Positions 45,331 to 57,640 of a stretch of 64,000 nucleotides of DNA are shown here, one piece after another. A program made the translations under genes and the position numbers. The notes beneath the pieces were generated by a model that did not search any database, had not been told where the DNA came from, and saw only the letters and a program-made list of their open reading frames with translations. Within the stretch, counting starts at the first letter, position 1. Each line of letters opens with the position of its first letter. The stretch spans positions 1,178,001-1,242,000 of the forward strand of contig PZJY01000009.1 of the NCBI GenBank assembly GCA_031472005.1. The letters run 5' to 3'. The stretch comes from Tetracladium setigerum (Eukaryota > Ascomycota > Leotiomycetes > Helotiales).

Positions 45331-48053
45331 ATGTTCTCTTGGGGGTGTACTCGCATTAAGTAAAGGTACTGCGTGTTTTGCCTGGCAGCCAAGGCGCATT
45401 TAGGGACCCGTCATATTGGGATATGGCTTGGAATTTATTACCAAAGGCCGCTCCACAAAAATTCAAAGCTTTCCACGCCTTCGTTTCAATCCTGGTGGTA
45501 TTCCTCATTTGCATTTTGGAGATGGACTTCCTGCTCTAAGTTCAGTCGGGCTCGAAAGGTCAAAGGTGGTTTTGCCAAAGCTTCCACCTATGATATATGA
45601 CTGCACATCTTTGCATCCCCATTCCTTAACATTGGTATCTGCTGGACACATTAGTATATACCATCGAGTTCTCAAAGCCCAGTTCTAAAAGAATACTTAT
45701 CACGTGCCCTCTCTCCTGACTCGCTAAATTGGGCCTAGTCGCGACTGCCTATTTAAACCGGATGGTGGTCTTTTCGTCCTCTCTGCTCTCATTTTCATAG
45801 AAACCCTCATTTCAATCATCCTACAGACCAGGATTCTTGTCCCTCTCTCCATAAAAATATTGTGGCTATTTATGTATGGCCCGTCAGCCTCTCAATCGCG
45901 TCGGCCCCTACGCGTTCCGCACATTCTGGACGCAGGCTGTGTGCGAAGAAGTTTCGACGTTTGTTTCTATTGGAACATCCTAGATTCGCTGACGGCATCT
46001 CACCGAGATTCTGATCATCTGTCGTTCCTGGACGTATAACGTTTGCTCCCTCTCTGGTCAGAGTAGGAAAGACATATATCTCCCCTGACTAAGTCTACTG
46101 CAAGAGATACCACAAGCAATATCGGCAAGATCTATCAGATTCGCACTGAATCAATAGGCAGAGCCCAAACCATCCATCCGATTTTTGGCATGGAAACTTA
46201 TTGCTCTATCAGGCGGCCAAACTGTATTGCGAACCGATTGTTGTTCCTCTGGGATTTTCCCAGGTCGCCCTTTGTCTAGGGGCTTTATCCGTCCAAATTA
46301 TGGCCGTAACCCAATCACCGATGTTGAAAGCTCTTTTTTTCTCTCGACCAGTCCAGGCGTGTTTCCCAACGTTCTCACCGAGGATTCTTTGCTGACCACC
46401 AATCAAGCTGGCGAAAGTATCAGGCATCTCAACGGAACCATGCAACCTTGACGGTGTAGTCTAAATAGACGTCCATGGTATCAGGATAGAAAAAGTCGAC
46501 GTGCAGCTTTGGTGCCTTGCTGGCTCGACTAAAACAGCGGTTCGATCATTTGAAGGGGCCCCCTACTTGCATCTCAATGCACAGCAACTGTATTGAGGGA
46601 CCCCTCGCCGTTTTATGTCTCTGATTGGTCTGATTCGGACACGGAATCATCGCTCGAAACTGGGAGGGCAAAATCTCTCAGACAACGAGGCGAACACTGG
46701 GTGCTGCACCCTTCGCCCGAGTACTATTGACAATTAGCACTGTGCATGCAATTAGCCAGCTGACCCCATGCCAGCCGAGTTGGGGGACATAAAAGATGGG
46801 CTTGCCCACCTGAACAACACCACAACGGAAGAGTACACTGTACGTACCTCGATAACGAAACATAACCTGTTCGTTCCTTGGTTTGTTTAACATTTTCTGT
46901 TAAACTCCATCTCGTTCAATATGGTCGACTTGTCGCTAATTCCTGCAGAATTTCGAAGACGTTGATTCGCTGGATCAACAACCACACCAACATTCAAGAC
47001 CGTCGAATCATACCTCGTTTAGGCTTTCGATCTATGCACCATCCATTTGTTATCTGGGGTGATCTCGATCAAGTTATAGGCCACGGACTTCCTGGGTGGG
47101 AGCAGAGCCTCATGAATTCAGCCGGTCTCGACACCCCGAGCTGCTTGCTTTGCACTGGCCTCAGAAGAGGGTTTTCGTCTGTCCATCAGCCACCTATTGA
47201 GTGTGATGTCACACTATTATCATTCTGTGTGTTTGAGCAAGTCATCTTGGCGACCAAAACAAAATACTAGCACGGCAGACTTCGTCCATTCACTTTCAGC
47301 AATCCTTTGAACATTTTCACTCCTTGGTTACTTTGTCATACATTTGACACGACCGGGCATGGCTTGAAACTCTCGCCGAATGTGTCGCTATTACCGAGAG
47401 CGCAAGCTGTCCATTAAGAGGTTGTGGCTGGCCAAACGACCTGATCGTATGGAATGCCGTATCATGCATGCCTCTTGCTAGGATACTTGCCTTCTTCTCT
47501 CGACGCTAGAGCATGCTGGCACATGCAATCACATCTCGATTTAACCACCACTCCCGGCCAGACCAGCGTGGGGTCAAGTATCCAGTTTGTGCTTTTCCGT
47601 CGAATACGGATATTGGGTTTAATGCGAACCAAGTTGGACAGATCATGACTGAACTCGTCAGGCCAAGTTATGAGCTCAAAAGTTTGAGGCAGAAATGTTA
47701 CTCAAGAGAGCCCCTAGCAGTGGTTACTCTTTCGGCCTTGAAACGAGCCAAATTTCGCACTGTTAGCTTGTTTTCTCACTCTCTGGATTATCTCGTCGCT
47801 ACGGCCCGACGGCTTTAGGATCACGAGAACAATTAGAACATTGGGCACCTCCGCAGTCTATATGAAGCAGTCTCGCGCTGTCCGGCTTGAGTCGCTTTCG
47901 TTCGGTTGCAAAACGCTTTGATCTGTTTTACGTGCTATTTACTCTTCACTCTCTTGATGTATATCGCTTCAAACGATACATAGCCAGCTACTTTGTGCTC
48001 CTTGTTATCCACAAGTGTGCCCAGACCATCCGTAAATACAGTATTGAGAAGCC
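45331..48053. other. Region with coding-like fragments, no resolved gene
   Basis: A promoter-like stretch (CACGTG near 45701, TATTTAAA near 45750, pyrimidine tracts) precedes an ATG at 45876 with 35 codons (MARQPLNRVGPYAFRTFW..). Further pieces look protein-like. The frame 46599-46730 reads DPSPFYVSDWSDSDTESSLE, and its upstream continuation PYLHLNAQQLY joins it if one T is added near 46594. An exon from ATG 46768 (MPAELGDIKDGLAHLNN) ends at a GTACGT donor (46840) and reaches a textbook GCTAATTCCTGCAG acceptor (ends 46948), continuing NFEDVDSLDQQ to a stop at 47060. I cannot assemble these into a recognised protein. They may be a fast-evolving gene with sequence errors, a decayed gene, or chance. 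Confidence 0.35.
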
Positions 48054-48948
48054 ATGGCCTACGTAGGTTTTGCCGAGGATTTCGCATGCATGGCTAATAA
48101 TTGGCGTCTCAGGACCAGAGTTATCCAAATTACCCCAACGAGGCAGAGATATATGAAACAATGAGCTCCTCCTCTCAGTCGTATGACAGTTTTCTCTTCA
48201 CGGTGCACGAATTAATTGCAGACGGAAAGCGCCCACAAAATTATCACAATAATCACTGGAGTCCACCAACTAAATCTTCTCGAATAAGCGCAGAGGCACC
48301 AAAACATGTGTTTCGATGGAGTGGGGGAACATTATCAGTAGATAACCGCTACTTGAGCAATCTTCCCAGCCGCGCCTACAAAACCAAATCAGTATTCTTT
48401 CGCAACAAAATCATCGGATTCGTGACTGCTCACGGAGATGCGAGCATCGATAATGTCTGGACTCAAGAACCGCCACTAAATGAATGGCGGGAATTACAAT
48501 TCCGTGATGATGCCATTCAAGGACTTAGTCGATTGACAGACGCTGGTGAGCAATTCCTACGTGGAACTGGATCAAAATGGATCAAAAGGCTCGGCCTCTC
48601 ATCCTACGATGATTCCAACGAGGATACGCCAAGACCGTGTACCCTAGGTGGGGATCTCCCTACCGTGATTGCTCTTATCGCTTTCTCATGTAAAGCAAGC
48701 AAGTTGAAGAAGGTGCTTCTCGAAGATTGGGCGTGGCATGGGGGAGAGTGGATAGGACACCGGGAGACCCATGGGCGTAGGTCTCCGCTTCTGACCGCAG
48801 AATGATTCGGACCTCACTAACACCGTTCATAGGTATCGCTGAAAGAGGTCTTTGTGTAAACGTCTACCTGGACCCAGACAATCCACTAGGCTCGACTGGT
48901 GACATCCTGTACAATTTGGAAGAGAACGGACACGCTCTTATTCGGTAA
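48054..48948 (+). CDS. Uncharacterised fungal protein, 262 aa
   Basis: Exons 48054-48062, 48113-48776 and 48833-48948. The first exon is only 9 nt (ATG GCC TAC) before a GTAGGT donor; the acceptor GTCTCAG has a GCTAAT branch site. This gives MAYDQSYPNYPNEAEIYETM and a whole number of codons. The protein has no transmembrane segment or known motif. Recognisable stretches are SYDSFLFTVHELIADGKRP, VFFRNKIIGFVTAHGD and IALIAFSCKASKLKKVLLEDW. The alternating-hydrophobic pattern suggests a globular fold. No function is proposed. The 9-nt exon is inferred; a start inside exon 2 (MSSSSQSYDSF) is the alternative. Confidence 0.7.
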
Positions 48949-50056
48949 CTTTCATGAGCAGATACCTACGATCCAGTGTATCAACGGCACGATTCAAACT
49001 GTCAACTTGACGAGAACCTGCAATTTTTACTCCATCCCTGAAAACGATACTACCTGCTCGACCAGAGCACATACGTTGTGACGCCAGCATTTCTTTCGCG
49101 TTCTGAACACCTACATTCTCACTCACACATTCATCCGCAGCTATTACGTTACAATACGAGAGTCTCTCTCTAATCAGCACACCCACACCCACACACACAC
49201 ACTCTCTTTCTCTCACACTATGGTTTGGCGCTCATATTGTGTTATTCACGAACCTCTTTTCCTCGATTTTCCAATACGTTGTGCGCCTCTTGGGAAATGC
49301 TCTTTGGGGGGGGGGTGGGTTTCGTCGAAGATATGAGACGAAGAACCAGTTTTCCTTTTACACATGTGTACTTGAATACTTCTGCTCTTATCTGTACTTG
49401 ATTCACTGCTCTCTTAGGGTGGGCTACTTTAGCTACCGGTGGACATTTGGATACGTCGAGTTCATCCTTATATTTGTCTGTGGCTGAGCAGAGAGAGCCG
49501 TGGTTTCTACCTATGTTCGGTCAGTTACAGTAACATCAGTTTATCTAGCGTACTGACTTGACTGGTGGATATTTGGGTGCTCTATTTCAGCCCGGATTTT
49601 CGTTTTCTTTCGTGGGTTAGGTGGTATTCTTGTGTTGATTTTTTTTGGAGGGGATGTTGTGTTACTCCGAGGAAGGATATGATGATCTTGATCTTGACTC
49701 AAATAACAAAGAGAACAGATAGGTAGACCAGATACCTCGAGCAATCCAGCAGGCGGGTGGACCTGAAGTCCATTTAAAACACAAATCGCAGTACTACTAC
49801 TATTCTAAATGTGATACGTGTAGATCTTATCTGGCTAGGTACTTGCTTGGGTACTTGCTTGTTCTGTTTTGGGAGGGCATTCATCAAATTTACTACTACT
49901 ACTTCGGTAAATCTAAAGACTATAAAACTCAACTCCTATACGCTAGCGCCACAAAATGCATTTTTGTCTCGCGGATTTGATCTCTTCTCCTCCATGCTCG
50001 TCTGCTTCATTGCGCTCGCTTACATCGTTTCGAGATTGCAGGGTCCGATTTTGGAT
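48949..50056. other. Intergenic region with simple repeats
   Basis: Contains a CA-rich microsatellite at 49178-49202 and a run of ten Gs at 49306-49315. Several ORFs in this stretch are low-complexity and not called. Confidence 0.55.
49178..49202. repeat. CA-rich microsatellite
   Basis: CACACCCACACCCACACACACACA tract followed by CTCTCTTTCTCTC. Confidence 0.9.
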
Positions 50057-51572
50057 TTAGTTGACGTCAGGTAGACGGACGGCGATGTCGCCTGATTGCG
50101 TGATATACCTGACCCAGGGGAGCGAGGGATATTGGAGCTGATAGAATTATTAGTTTTCGTGCTGACTTATTGAGCTTTGGAAATAAGAAGTTCAAACATA
50201 CCTTTGGCTCAATGATCTTCAAGTACCGCACTTGAATACCACTAGTGGTGAAGTACGGAATCTCAAACTTCACACTAATCGGCCTCTTTGCGCCCTTATT
50301 GCCCACACCTCCCATACTTCCTCCAAAGCCTCCTGTCATTCCACCACCATGCTCGTCGTCGCCCTTCACGCTTGGTAGACCTAGCTCAGCTCTCATCAAA
50401 AACTCCTTGTTGCCTCCAAACTGCTTGATCTTCCACACGATCGCGCTCTGTTCGGGGCGTAGTGAACGGTACCGATGTTTGTGCGGAAACGTGGACTGTC
50501 TGCATCTTCGGGGACGGGAACGATAATCTCGACGTTGTTGGCTGTACTGCGGCGCTTGAATTGCGCTTTGGCTTTGAGGATGTATTCGATTCGGGAGCCG
50601 GAATGCGATTCGATGATGCACTCAACCCAGATCAGAGGCTTAACTTGGGTATTCAGACGGTATGACATCAGCTCAAACTCTCCATCGGGGGGAATGAAGG
50701 AGATCGTCCTGTCATTTTCGAATCGAGAGAGTCGCACACACTGATGGAATTTGACGTCCTCCATTTCGATGGCTTTCCCTCTTGTTGCGCGACCGGTGGT
50801 CTCGAACATCACTTTGTCGTTTAGTCCTAATCTTAGCTCTGGCATACCGGAAAGATAGCACTTCATCTTGACAGCGCCGAGAATCTCAGACCGTAGCACG
50901 TTGCCGTTTGAGGATACCAATAGATTCAAAGATTCGACCACATCCAAGAAGACCTCGTTCTTGCGATACCGAATTCCTTCTGATCGCCATGAAACGGCAT
51001 TTGTGACTGCGATGGGCGGGCGGGCCTGCACTTCCAATTTATGCGATTCTTGTGTGATGTATTCCTGTAAGATCTTGGACTCGGTGGTTTGTGGGTAGCC
51101 AAAGTCCATCATCTCGTCTAAGAGTTCGTAGATGACAACGAAATTGTCTCGTATCGATTCTTCTTCGAGCTCTTTGAAATATTCGGTGAAGACCTCGACG
51201 ATCTTGTGCAGGAAGAGGAGGATTTCGGCGGCATTGGTATTTCGTTTGGTGAGGGCGAGGAGGTAGAGGTTGTTGTGTCGAATGTAGAGGTACTGCATTT
51301 ATTAGGATAGGTTCTTGTATACGTTTGGCCGGAACGAGGAGCGTACGTTGATTCCTTCATCTGAGAAACATGGTGGCACCGCTGAGCTTTCTTCTTCGGC
51401 GTCGCTCAGTAGGATTGGGAATTTCTCGACTGCTGACATAGGGATGTCTCCTCTGTAGTTGCGAGCCAGAAGGGTCTGCCCTGTATCATCAGCGTCGTGG
51501 GACTCGCAGCAGTGTGGTCGGAAGATTGCCCACCTTGCCCTTCAGGTCGAGAAAGAAGATAGCGGAAGCCAT
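50057..51572 (-). CDS. apm1: AP-1 clathrin adaptor complex, mu subunit
   Basis: Cargo-binding medium chain of AP-1 for clathrin traffic between trans-Golgi and endosomes. Exons 51572-51534, 51475-51347, 51292-50202 and 50137-50057; 446 aa with one base restored, the usual family length. The N-terminal longin-like domain starts MASAIFFLDLKGKTLLARNY, and the first intron acceptor GGCAG/ACC is fixed by this motif. The mu homology domain contains RYRKNEVFLDVVESLNLLVS and the tail GDIAVRLPDVN. The frame breaks at the G4 run 50454-50457 (C4 on the coding strand): one more C turns GTVHYAPNRARS into the conserved GTVHYAPEQSAIVWKIKQF. The last exon LQYPSLPWVRYITQSG confirms AP-1 mu. Confidence 0.96.
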
Positions 51573-53484
51573 GTGGACGGTGGTTGATATATGTATTCGA
51601 CCGCGGGGTATGGGGTTGACGGGGGAAGAAAGGGCCAGATGGGCCAGGTAGGTGTATATATTTAGGAAGGGCGTGGCATTCGCAGATGATGAGAGTGCAG
51701 GGGAAGGAGAAGAGCGTGGCGTAGTCGGGTTTGTGTTTGTTGTTGTTGGTGGCGGGTCAGTCTTCTGTGGTTTGCGACGGTGGACGAAGTATCTCAATCA
51801 CTCGGAGTATATCTCATCTGAGGGACATCAACATCCATCCCTCTGGCCTCCCCATCGGCAGCTTGACTTTCGCTTGGTGGCCTTGGTCCAAGCTTTCCGC
51901 TCTAAACCCGAAGAAGAACTGGCGCCTTGGCAGACACATATCAGAAAATCTTCGCTTCCTCATCACTTTCCTCTTTTTCTTTTCTTCTCTCACGCGCCCT
52001 TCTAGACAGTGCAGCTCACCATATAAGACATATCCGGCCTGGCTTTCTGTCAGAGTCAAGCTTGCCTTCCCATTGATGAAGTTCGCGATATCGCGGCGCG
52101 GAGACCGATACCAACGGTTCCATAAGAGCTGCCGAGCAGTGTTCAGTTCGCTGTCCATTAGATTGCTTATGCGGCGTCAGAGGAACCAAACATCTTTTTG
52201 AAGATATTTTTATATCTACTTTCATATCAACCATCGTACGTACCCAGGATCAGGATCAGGTGTTTACTTGAGATCTATTTGTACCTTCGTACAGTGCGTG
52301 CAGCAGGAGGCTTTACTTTACGCCTATGCATGTGTGGCAGGTGTGATCTACTGTTTTGTCTCGAGAGATGCAGCTACATACATGACAGCTTTGCAGCTCC
52401 AGCTACAGCTAGAAGTCCATTCTATGTTCTATGTTCTATTATTGCAACAGCTAAGAGAGTATATCTCGGCCGTGCGTGCATGTGGGCATATAAACAGTAC
52501 GTAGGTACTGTTCCCATCGGATCACGTTCACGTATATCGGATACGATACCTGTGCCTGAGAATGTGATTATGAGATAGATGTGTGGTGTGTGTGTGGCAC
52601 ACAGATTTCCAATTCAGGGCGAGAAGAAATACATGTCTTTGTTGTCTTGGCACCCCATCCATGCATTCATTGCCTCTCTTTACCGACAATTCCAGAGTTA
52701 GGTCAGTCAGTACTGTAAGGTAAATAAAGAAAGCAATGTCGATGATAATGATGCAACAATGTAACTTCATTTATGTATGACCCTCGCCACTACCTCGCTT
52801 TCTCTCCCTTCCCTTCTCTTCTACTTGATCTCTGGTTGATTCTTTTCCCCATGACATGACACGCCTCCCAGCAGAATGGAACGATCATCGGCATTCCCAT
52901 GTGAATAATGTGAAGTCGATTTATCCCCCGCCCTATCAGGGGCCGCCCTCGCGTGGCTTGTGATCAAACAGAAGGAAAGGGACGAAAGGGCCCCCAATGC
53001 CCCCAATCCCTCTCCCCCCTCCGAGAAATCTAGAAATACTTGTGACCGCCAGCAAGCCTCGAAGAAGAATAATGGAGAGACAAATAGCCCAACACTACCG
53101 AGTTGTGGCATTCACACCGTGATATTTCCCGACTCTTCCACGCCATCGCCCCAATCTCGCATTTCCTTTCCTTCCTTTCTTTCCTCTCCTCCCGCCATCA
53201 ATAAATCGGCGTCAGACGACGACCCGCTCTTTCTTGTGCTGCTTCAATCGCCTACGCTGGCTGACCTCGGGACGAAGGCCTTGACACCACGAGCGAGCCT
53301 CCTCGACTCATTATAATATTAGTCGTGCCTCCCCCTTACGCGCATGTACAGTACTACCTACGAGACCTCCTCAACAACAATTCCTTCTCTCCCACAATCG
53401 CCGCCATACTCCCTTCGGCCGAATCTGCCTGCTGCGACAGCGCTCCACCCGTTGTCGTCGGTGCTTTGCTTTGGAATAGTCAAG
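51573..53484. other. Long intergenic region between divergent genes
   Basis: Promoters and leaders of apm1 and opi1. ORFs up to 156 codons occur but overlap each other on both strands without protein-like character. No gene called. Confidence 0.5.
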
Positions 53485-55241
53485 ATGGAACAGGATCACA
53501 TGCAACAGCAGCCGCAACAACAACAACCGCCGCAACAAGAACATCCTCCCTCCTATGCGCAATCGCATGATCCAAAGACTCTGAATTTTCCTTCCGTGCC
53601 CACCGCAGACCCGCCCCCGATCCATCATGATCGCATACTTCCTCCACTCCCTCCTGCTCCTCTGGACCCGAGACTTCGCGCCGAAGAGCATCAATTTGTC
53701 TGGCCATCTTCGAATCCTCTGACCGCCTACTACCAACCTGGTCCTTCACAGCTGTCGCCGAAAGGTGGAAGGTCTTCAAATGGCTTGGAATCGCCTACGC
53801 TTATGGATCTAGATACTCCAGATAGTAGAGGGAGGAGAGGTGGCAGTGTGTTGTCCATTGACGATCCAGATGTTAGGCTGGCCGCCGAAGCGTTAGGCGA
53901 CTTGCGCGCAGGTATGTTGGCACAATACCCATAACGACCACCTAGTTAACAAAATACTGCAGACTTTGTACAATCCCCTCCTCAGCAGGCTCGCCCTCTC
54001 CCTCGTCTTCGTCAGGGCCAAATTCCGAGCCGCTACTGTCACTGCTCACAACATCCCACCCGCTTATTGGTAGCACTATTAACACATCCCTCTCTGCATA
54101 CTCGGCCTCCAAGAACTACAGCCCTCGGTTCAAGTCTAGTGCTGAATATGTTGAGAGAAGATTCTCCCCTGTAGTCAATACAGTCGGCTCTGTCGGACGG
54201 ATAACTGGTGTTGAAGGAGGAGTGAGATGGTTTCTGGGAGGCCGCCGCCCAAGTCACCACGCCCCCTCCGACCCAGAAAATGGCGTGGAAGCCTCACACA
54301 AGAGGCGGAAGGTCGGAACAGAGGAGAGACCAGCCCATGTCTCCCACGATCTCTACTCTCATAGACAAGAGTTGCAACATCGACAACGCGCGCCAAGTCA
54401 AGCATCCAACGCCGAAAGCTTGCCGGCCTATGACGACTATCGAAGTCCCAGTTACGAAGCAACTCAGAATACACAAAACGCACTCATCTCTACGCGCACT
54501 CCGGACGACGCCATCTCTCCGGGTGGGAGCTCTTGGCAATCACGACTTGTCTTAAGCACAAGCGGTTTGAGTGTTGCCATGAGTGAGGAGTCTCTGCGGA
54601 GTCTGAAATACTGCTTGAATTGGCTACGATGGGCCAATGAACACATTGGAAAAGTCATCCACGCCTTGAAGAATGTGCTAGAACAATACGAACAAGGCTA
54701 CAACACAATTGAAAACGGCGAAAGCACTGGCAACGGACAACTCATCGTCCGAAGCGATGCCGAAAGGACAGCGCTCAACACCAAAATTGCCGAACTAAAG
54801 AAAGATGTTTTGAAAACGCTAAAGGAGGTCGTGGATATTGTATCAAAATATGCCGGCGGCGCACTTCCCGATAACGCGAGGGTCTTGGTCCGGAAACATC
54901 TCACTTCGCTACCACAGAGATTCAAGCTCGCGAGTTCGAGAAGCGTGGAGAATGGACAGGCTAGAAATGGGGAGAATGGCGATAGAGAGGTTACAGAAGG
55001 TGCGAATAGAGTTTTGGTGCTTGCGAAAGAGGGGCTGGATATGATGTCCCAGGTGTCGGATGTACTGGACGGGACGATCATCAGTGCGGAGGAGTGGTGC
55101 GAGAGACTGGGGAAATCGAAGAGAGATGCGGAGAGAGAGGAGAGTGCAGGTACCCCAGCAGGCGAGATAGAGAAGCCGCCAAGGGAGTTACCGTCGACGC
55201 AACCAGAGTCTGGCGTCTTGCCAGATGTGAAGATGGGCTGA
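53485..55241 (+). CDS. opi1: Opi1-family transcriptional repressor of phospholipid genes
   Basis: In yeast Opi1 is held at the ER by phosphatidic acid and Scs2, and moves to the nucleus to repress INO1 and other phospholipid genes; the same role here is inferred. Exons 53485-53911 and 53963-55241; 568 aa with one base restored. Start MEQDHMQQQPQQQQ. The conserved N-terminal block is DVRLAAEALGDLRADFVQSP. The Opi1 domain follows: LLSLLTTSHPLIGSTINTSL, then SAEYVERRFSPVVNTVGSVG, the basic RPSHHAP..KRRKVG region, SEESLRSLKYCLNWLRWANE and a helical C-terminus. The frame breaks at the C4 run 53975-53978, just inside exon 2: five Cs give QSPSSAGSPSPSSSSG, linking to the domain. Further open frame upstream of the ATG (from 53344) is treated as leader. 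Confidence 0.93.
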
Positions 55242-56032
55242 TGAATTATTTTGCTTTGATTACTCTCACGACGAGATGTTTTACTATGTTGTCAAAAATT
55301 GGGGCGTTTTTGGGGAAAGGAAATACTACTGGTGGTGGGTGAAAATTCGGCCTCGCTACAGCGCGCAACGCAAACTTGGGACAAGGAAATGTGTTTTTAT
55401 TTTTTGCTTTTTGTTTTATACCAATATCTACTTATCGTCTTTTCATTTCTTTTTTTTTCATTATTATTCAGATACATTAAGGTGGAAACATTAATTTATT
55501 TATTTCCAAAAGAGTGCTTTGGCTTGTTTTAGTTTGTGTTTTGGGTGACTAGTTACTTCGTGAGAAAGTTCTGAATGGAACCTAACAGGAGAGAAGTGTA
55601 TTTGTTTGGCAAATGCCTTGAACGTTTCAATTTATTTACTTCGCCGGGCTTTTGACTCACCCCACCACCCACTAGTAAGTGGCCTGTGCTATCTAGGATC
55701 TAGGATCTCCTGACCCCATGAAGTTGGACACAAAATATTGCATGGATACTTTCTGTTTTCAGCATCCTCCTCTCACAAAAAGAGAAAGGGATTTCGATGA
55801 GCTTCGGTAGATAAGCGAGCAGGCAAATCAGATATGGCTTGGGACTGATGAGGTTGAGACATGAAAGCACATCTCTTTCATGGGCCATATAAACATAGCT
55901 TCAAGATGTGTTGTCAGGAGGGACTATAACAATGTCGCAATCCCTTCTTCAAAACATGCATCCACCTCACCAGCAGCTGAACTCGCATAATTACAATAGC
56001 TACAACAACGATATACCACACTCAAGATCGAA
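55242..56032. other. Intergenic region, no gene seen
   Basis: T-rich 3' flank of opi1, then promoter of the two-TM protein gene. Confidence 0.55.
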
Positions 56033-57640
56033 ATGCCTCCACCGGCCCCCATTTCTGGCATCTCTATACTCACTCCTGCTGCCACCTCGCGAGCAGTTTT
56101 GACCCGTCGCCCTCACCTCCCACCACGCCATTCATCGCTAATCCATTCACTAACCATCATATTCGCAACCCTCTTCGTCGTCATCTTTATTACCATCGGC
56201 GCCCTGATTTTACACAGCACCAACAAGCTCGAACAACCAGTATCACCAAGCGTACTGACCGGAGGGACCATTACTCTTATTCTTCTCCTGGCAATTTGGC
56301 TGGGAGCTGTGGGGTTGGGTTACGCCAGGCGGAAGCGAGAGGCGCATTTTTGGCGCGAGCATTGGAGAGAATGCATTGACGGGGAGGCGAGATTTGGATC
56401 GATTGGAAGTGGAGATAGGGATGGTATGGTTATAATACGGTTGTTGAAGCGGTATCTCTGTGGGAATCGATTGGAGGATGAGGTGGGTGGTCATTCTGAG
56501 TTGGACTTTGGAGGAGGTACGCATGGTGCGAGTCACAGCCATGGTAGGAATAAAGCTCGACGTGGACGTCATGTTCATTGGGAAGATTCTCCGAGCCAGT
56601 TAGACCCTACCCTCACGAATCACATACGAGGCTCGAGGCCAGAGCCAAACCAGCAACAGCAAGGTCAAGGCCAACATGACCAAGCAGTCCAAAACGATAC
56701 TGAACGACCGTCAAACATGACTAACGGCCCAAGCCGTCCAGAACAAAATCAGACCTCGGGCACGCCGTACATTGCATACACACCTGCCAACCGTTTGTCT
56801 CAGGCAGAGATCGATTCGCGCTTTCCCCGAATCGAAAGGCAGAGCAGCCGTCTAGCTACTGCTGCTGCTGTCTCTGGTGAGGCATCATCACCTGTAAGTT
56901 CTGTTTCAATACAGGAGATTCAGGAAGATCACACCTCGAGAGTTCAATCCACTCAACCACAAGCTGGCCCCCGCGAAGCAAGCACTAGATGGACTTCATC
57001 TATTCTCAATAGTACGAATTTCCCCATCTCTCCAGACACGGCAAGATTCAAGCAACCCGCATCTCCGCCAGCATCAATTTCTCATGCGCAAGAGCGAGAG
57101 CACCTCTCCGATCATTCTGATTCATCTACCCAAACCATAATACCCCCAGCAGGGGGAGTTCCAACATCAAACCTCTCCGTTCCACCCAAACCCTCCTCTT
57201 CCTTTGCAAACAATCCATCAGAGCAACCCCTTCCCTCGAGTAGTTGTCATCCCAATATTCAAAGCTCGATGGAAAGACGACCAGATTATCTTTCTGCAAG
57301 AGCAGCACAACTTCGGGCAAACCCCGGACTCCTAAACCAAGAGCGTCCTCCTTCTTCTTCAACCATAACTACCACCACCGATCAAGTACGCCCTTCTCAT
57401 TCTCGGTCTAGATACGTGAGGCCTCGCGTTGAGGATTGTTCAGGGGAGTCGTATAGTTATTATTCTTCTTCTTCCGGTGATCAACGTCAGCAGCAAGTGA
57501 GCGGCAATCGTGATGTGCAACGGTTAAGGCCGCCAACATCGTCAAGATTTGCTCGACCTGGACCTGGACTTAGGATTATGAATCCAGGGGTTGAGGTGGA
57601 GAGTTGGAGTGGTGAGAGAGTGGAGAGGGAGTATGTGTGA
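56033..57640 (+). CDS. Two-TM protein with long disordered tail, unknown function
   Basis: Single exon, 535 aa, start MPPPAPISGISIL. Two hydrophobic helices at about residues 38-62 (IHSLTIIFATLFVVIFITIG) and 78-100 (GGTITLILLLAIWLGAVGLG) form a hairpin. A basic RRKREAHFWREHWREC segment follows, then a His/Arg patch (HSHGRNKARRGRHVHWEDSP). About 300 residues rich in Ser, Pro, Gln and Thr complete it, with repeated NxxxPxRPE-type segments. No signal peptide is evident. The pattern fits a plasma or endomembrane protein with a cytosolic tail; no family name is offered. Confidence 0.72.
   Translation: MPPPAPISGISILTPAATSRAVLTRRPHLPPRHSSLIHSLTIIFATLFVVIFITIGALILHSTNKLEQPVSPSVLTGGTITLILLLAIWLGAVGLGYARRKREAHFWREHWRECIDGEARFGSIGSGDRDGMVIIRLLKRYLCGNRLEDEVGGHSELDFGGGTHGASHSHGRNKARRGRHVHWEDSPSQLDPTLTNHIRGSRPEPNQQQQGQGQHDQAVQNDTERPSNMTNGPSRPEQNQTSGTPYIAYTPANRLSQAEIDSRFPRIERQSSRLATAAAVSGEASSPVSSVSIQEIQEDHTSRVQSTQPQAGPREASTRWTSSILNSTNFPISPDTARFKQPASPPASISHAQEREHLSDHSDSSTQTIIPPAGGVPTSNLSVPPKPSSSFANNPSEQPLPSSSCHPNIQSSMERRPDYLSARAAQLRANPGLLNQERPPSSSTITTTTDQVRPSHSRSRYVRPRVEDCSGESYSYYSSSSGDQRQQQVSGNRDVQRLRPPTSSRFARPGPGLRIMNPGVEVESWSGERVEREYV

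Noticed and set aside
51573..53484. Additional gene between apm1 and opi1
   Set aside because: ORFs up to 156 codons overlap on both strands but none has splice structure, motifs or protein-like composition.
2421..53982. Programmed -1 frameshifting as the explanation for the nine frame breaks
   Set aside because: The sites share no slippery heptamer or downstream structure and affect unrelated housekeeping genes. A common sequencing deletion is far simpler.
54698..55081. 127-codon minus-strand ORF inside opi1
   Set aside because: Antisense shadow of the helical C-terminus of Opi1; Ser/Leu-rich with no independent support.
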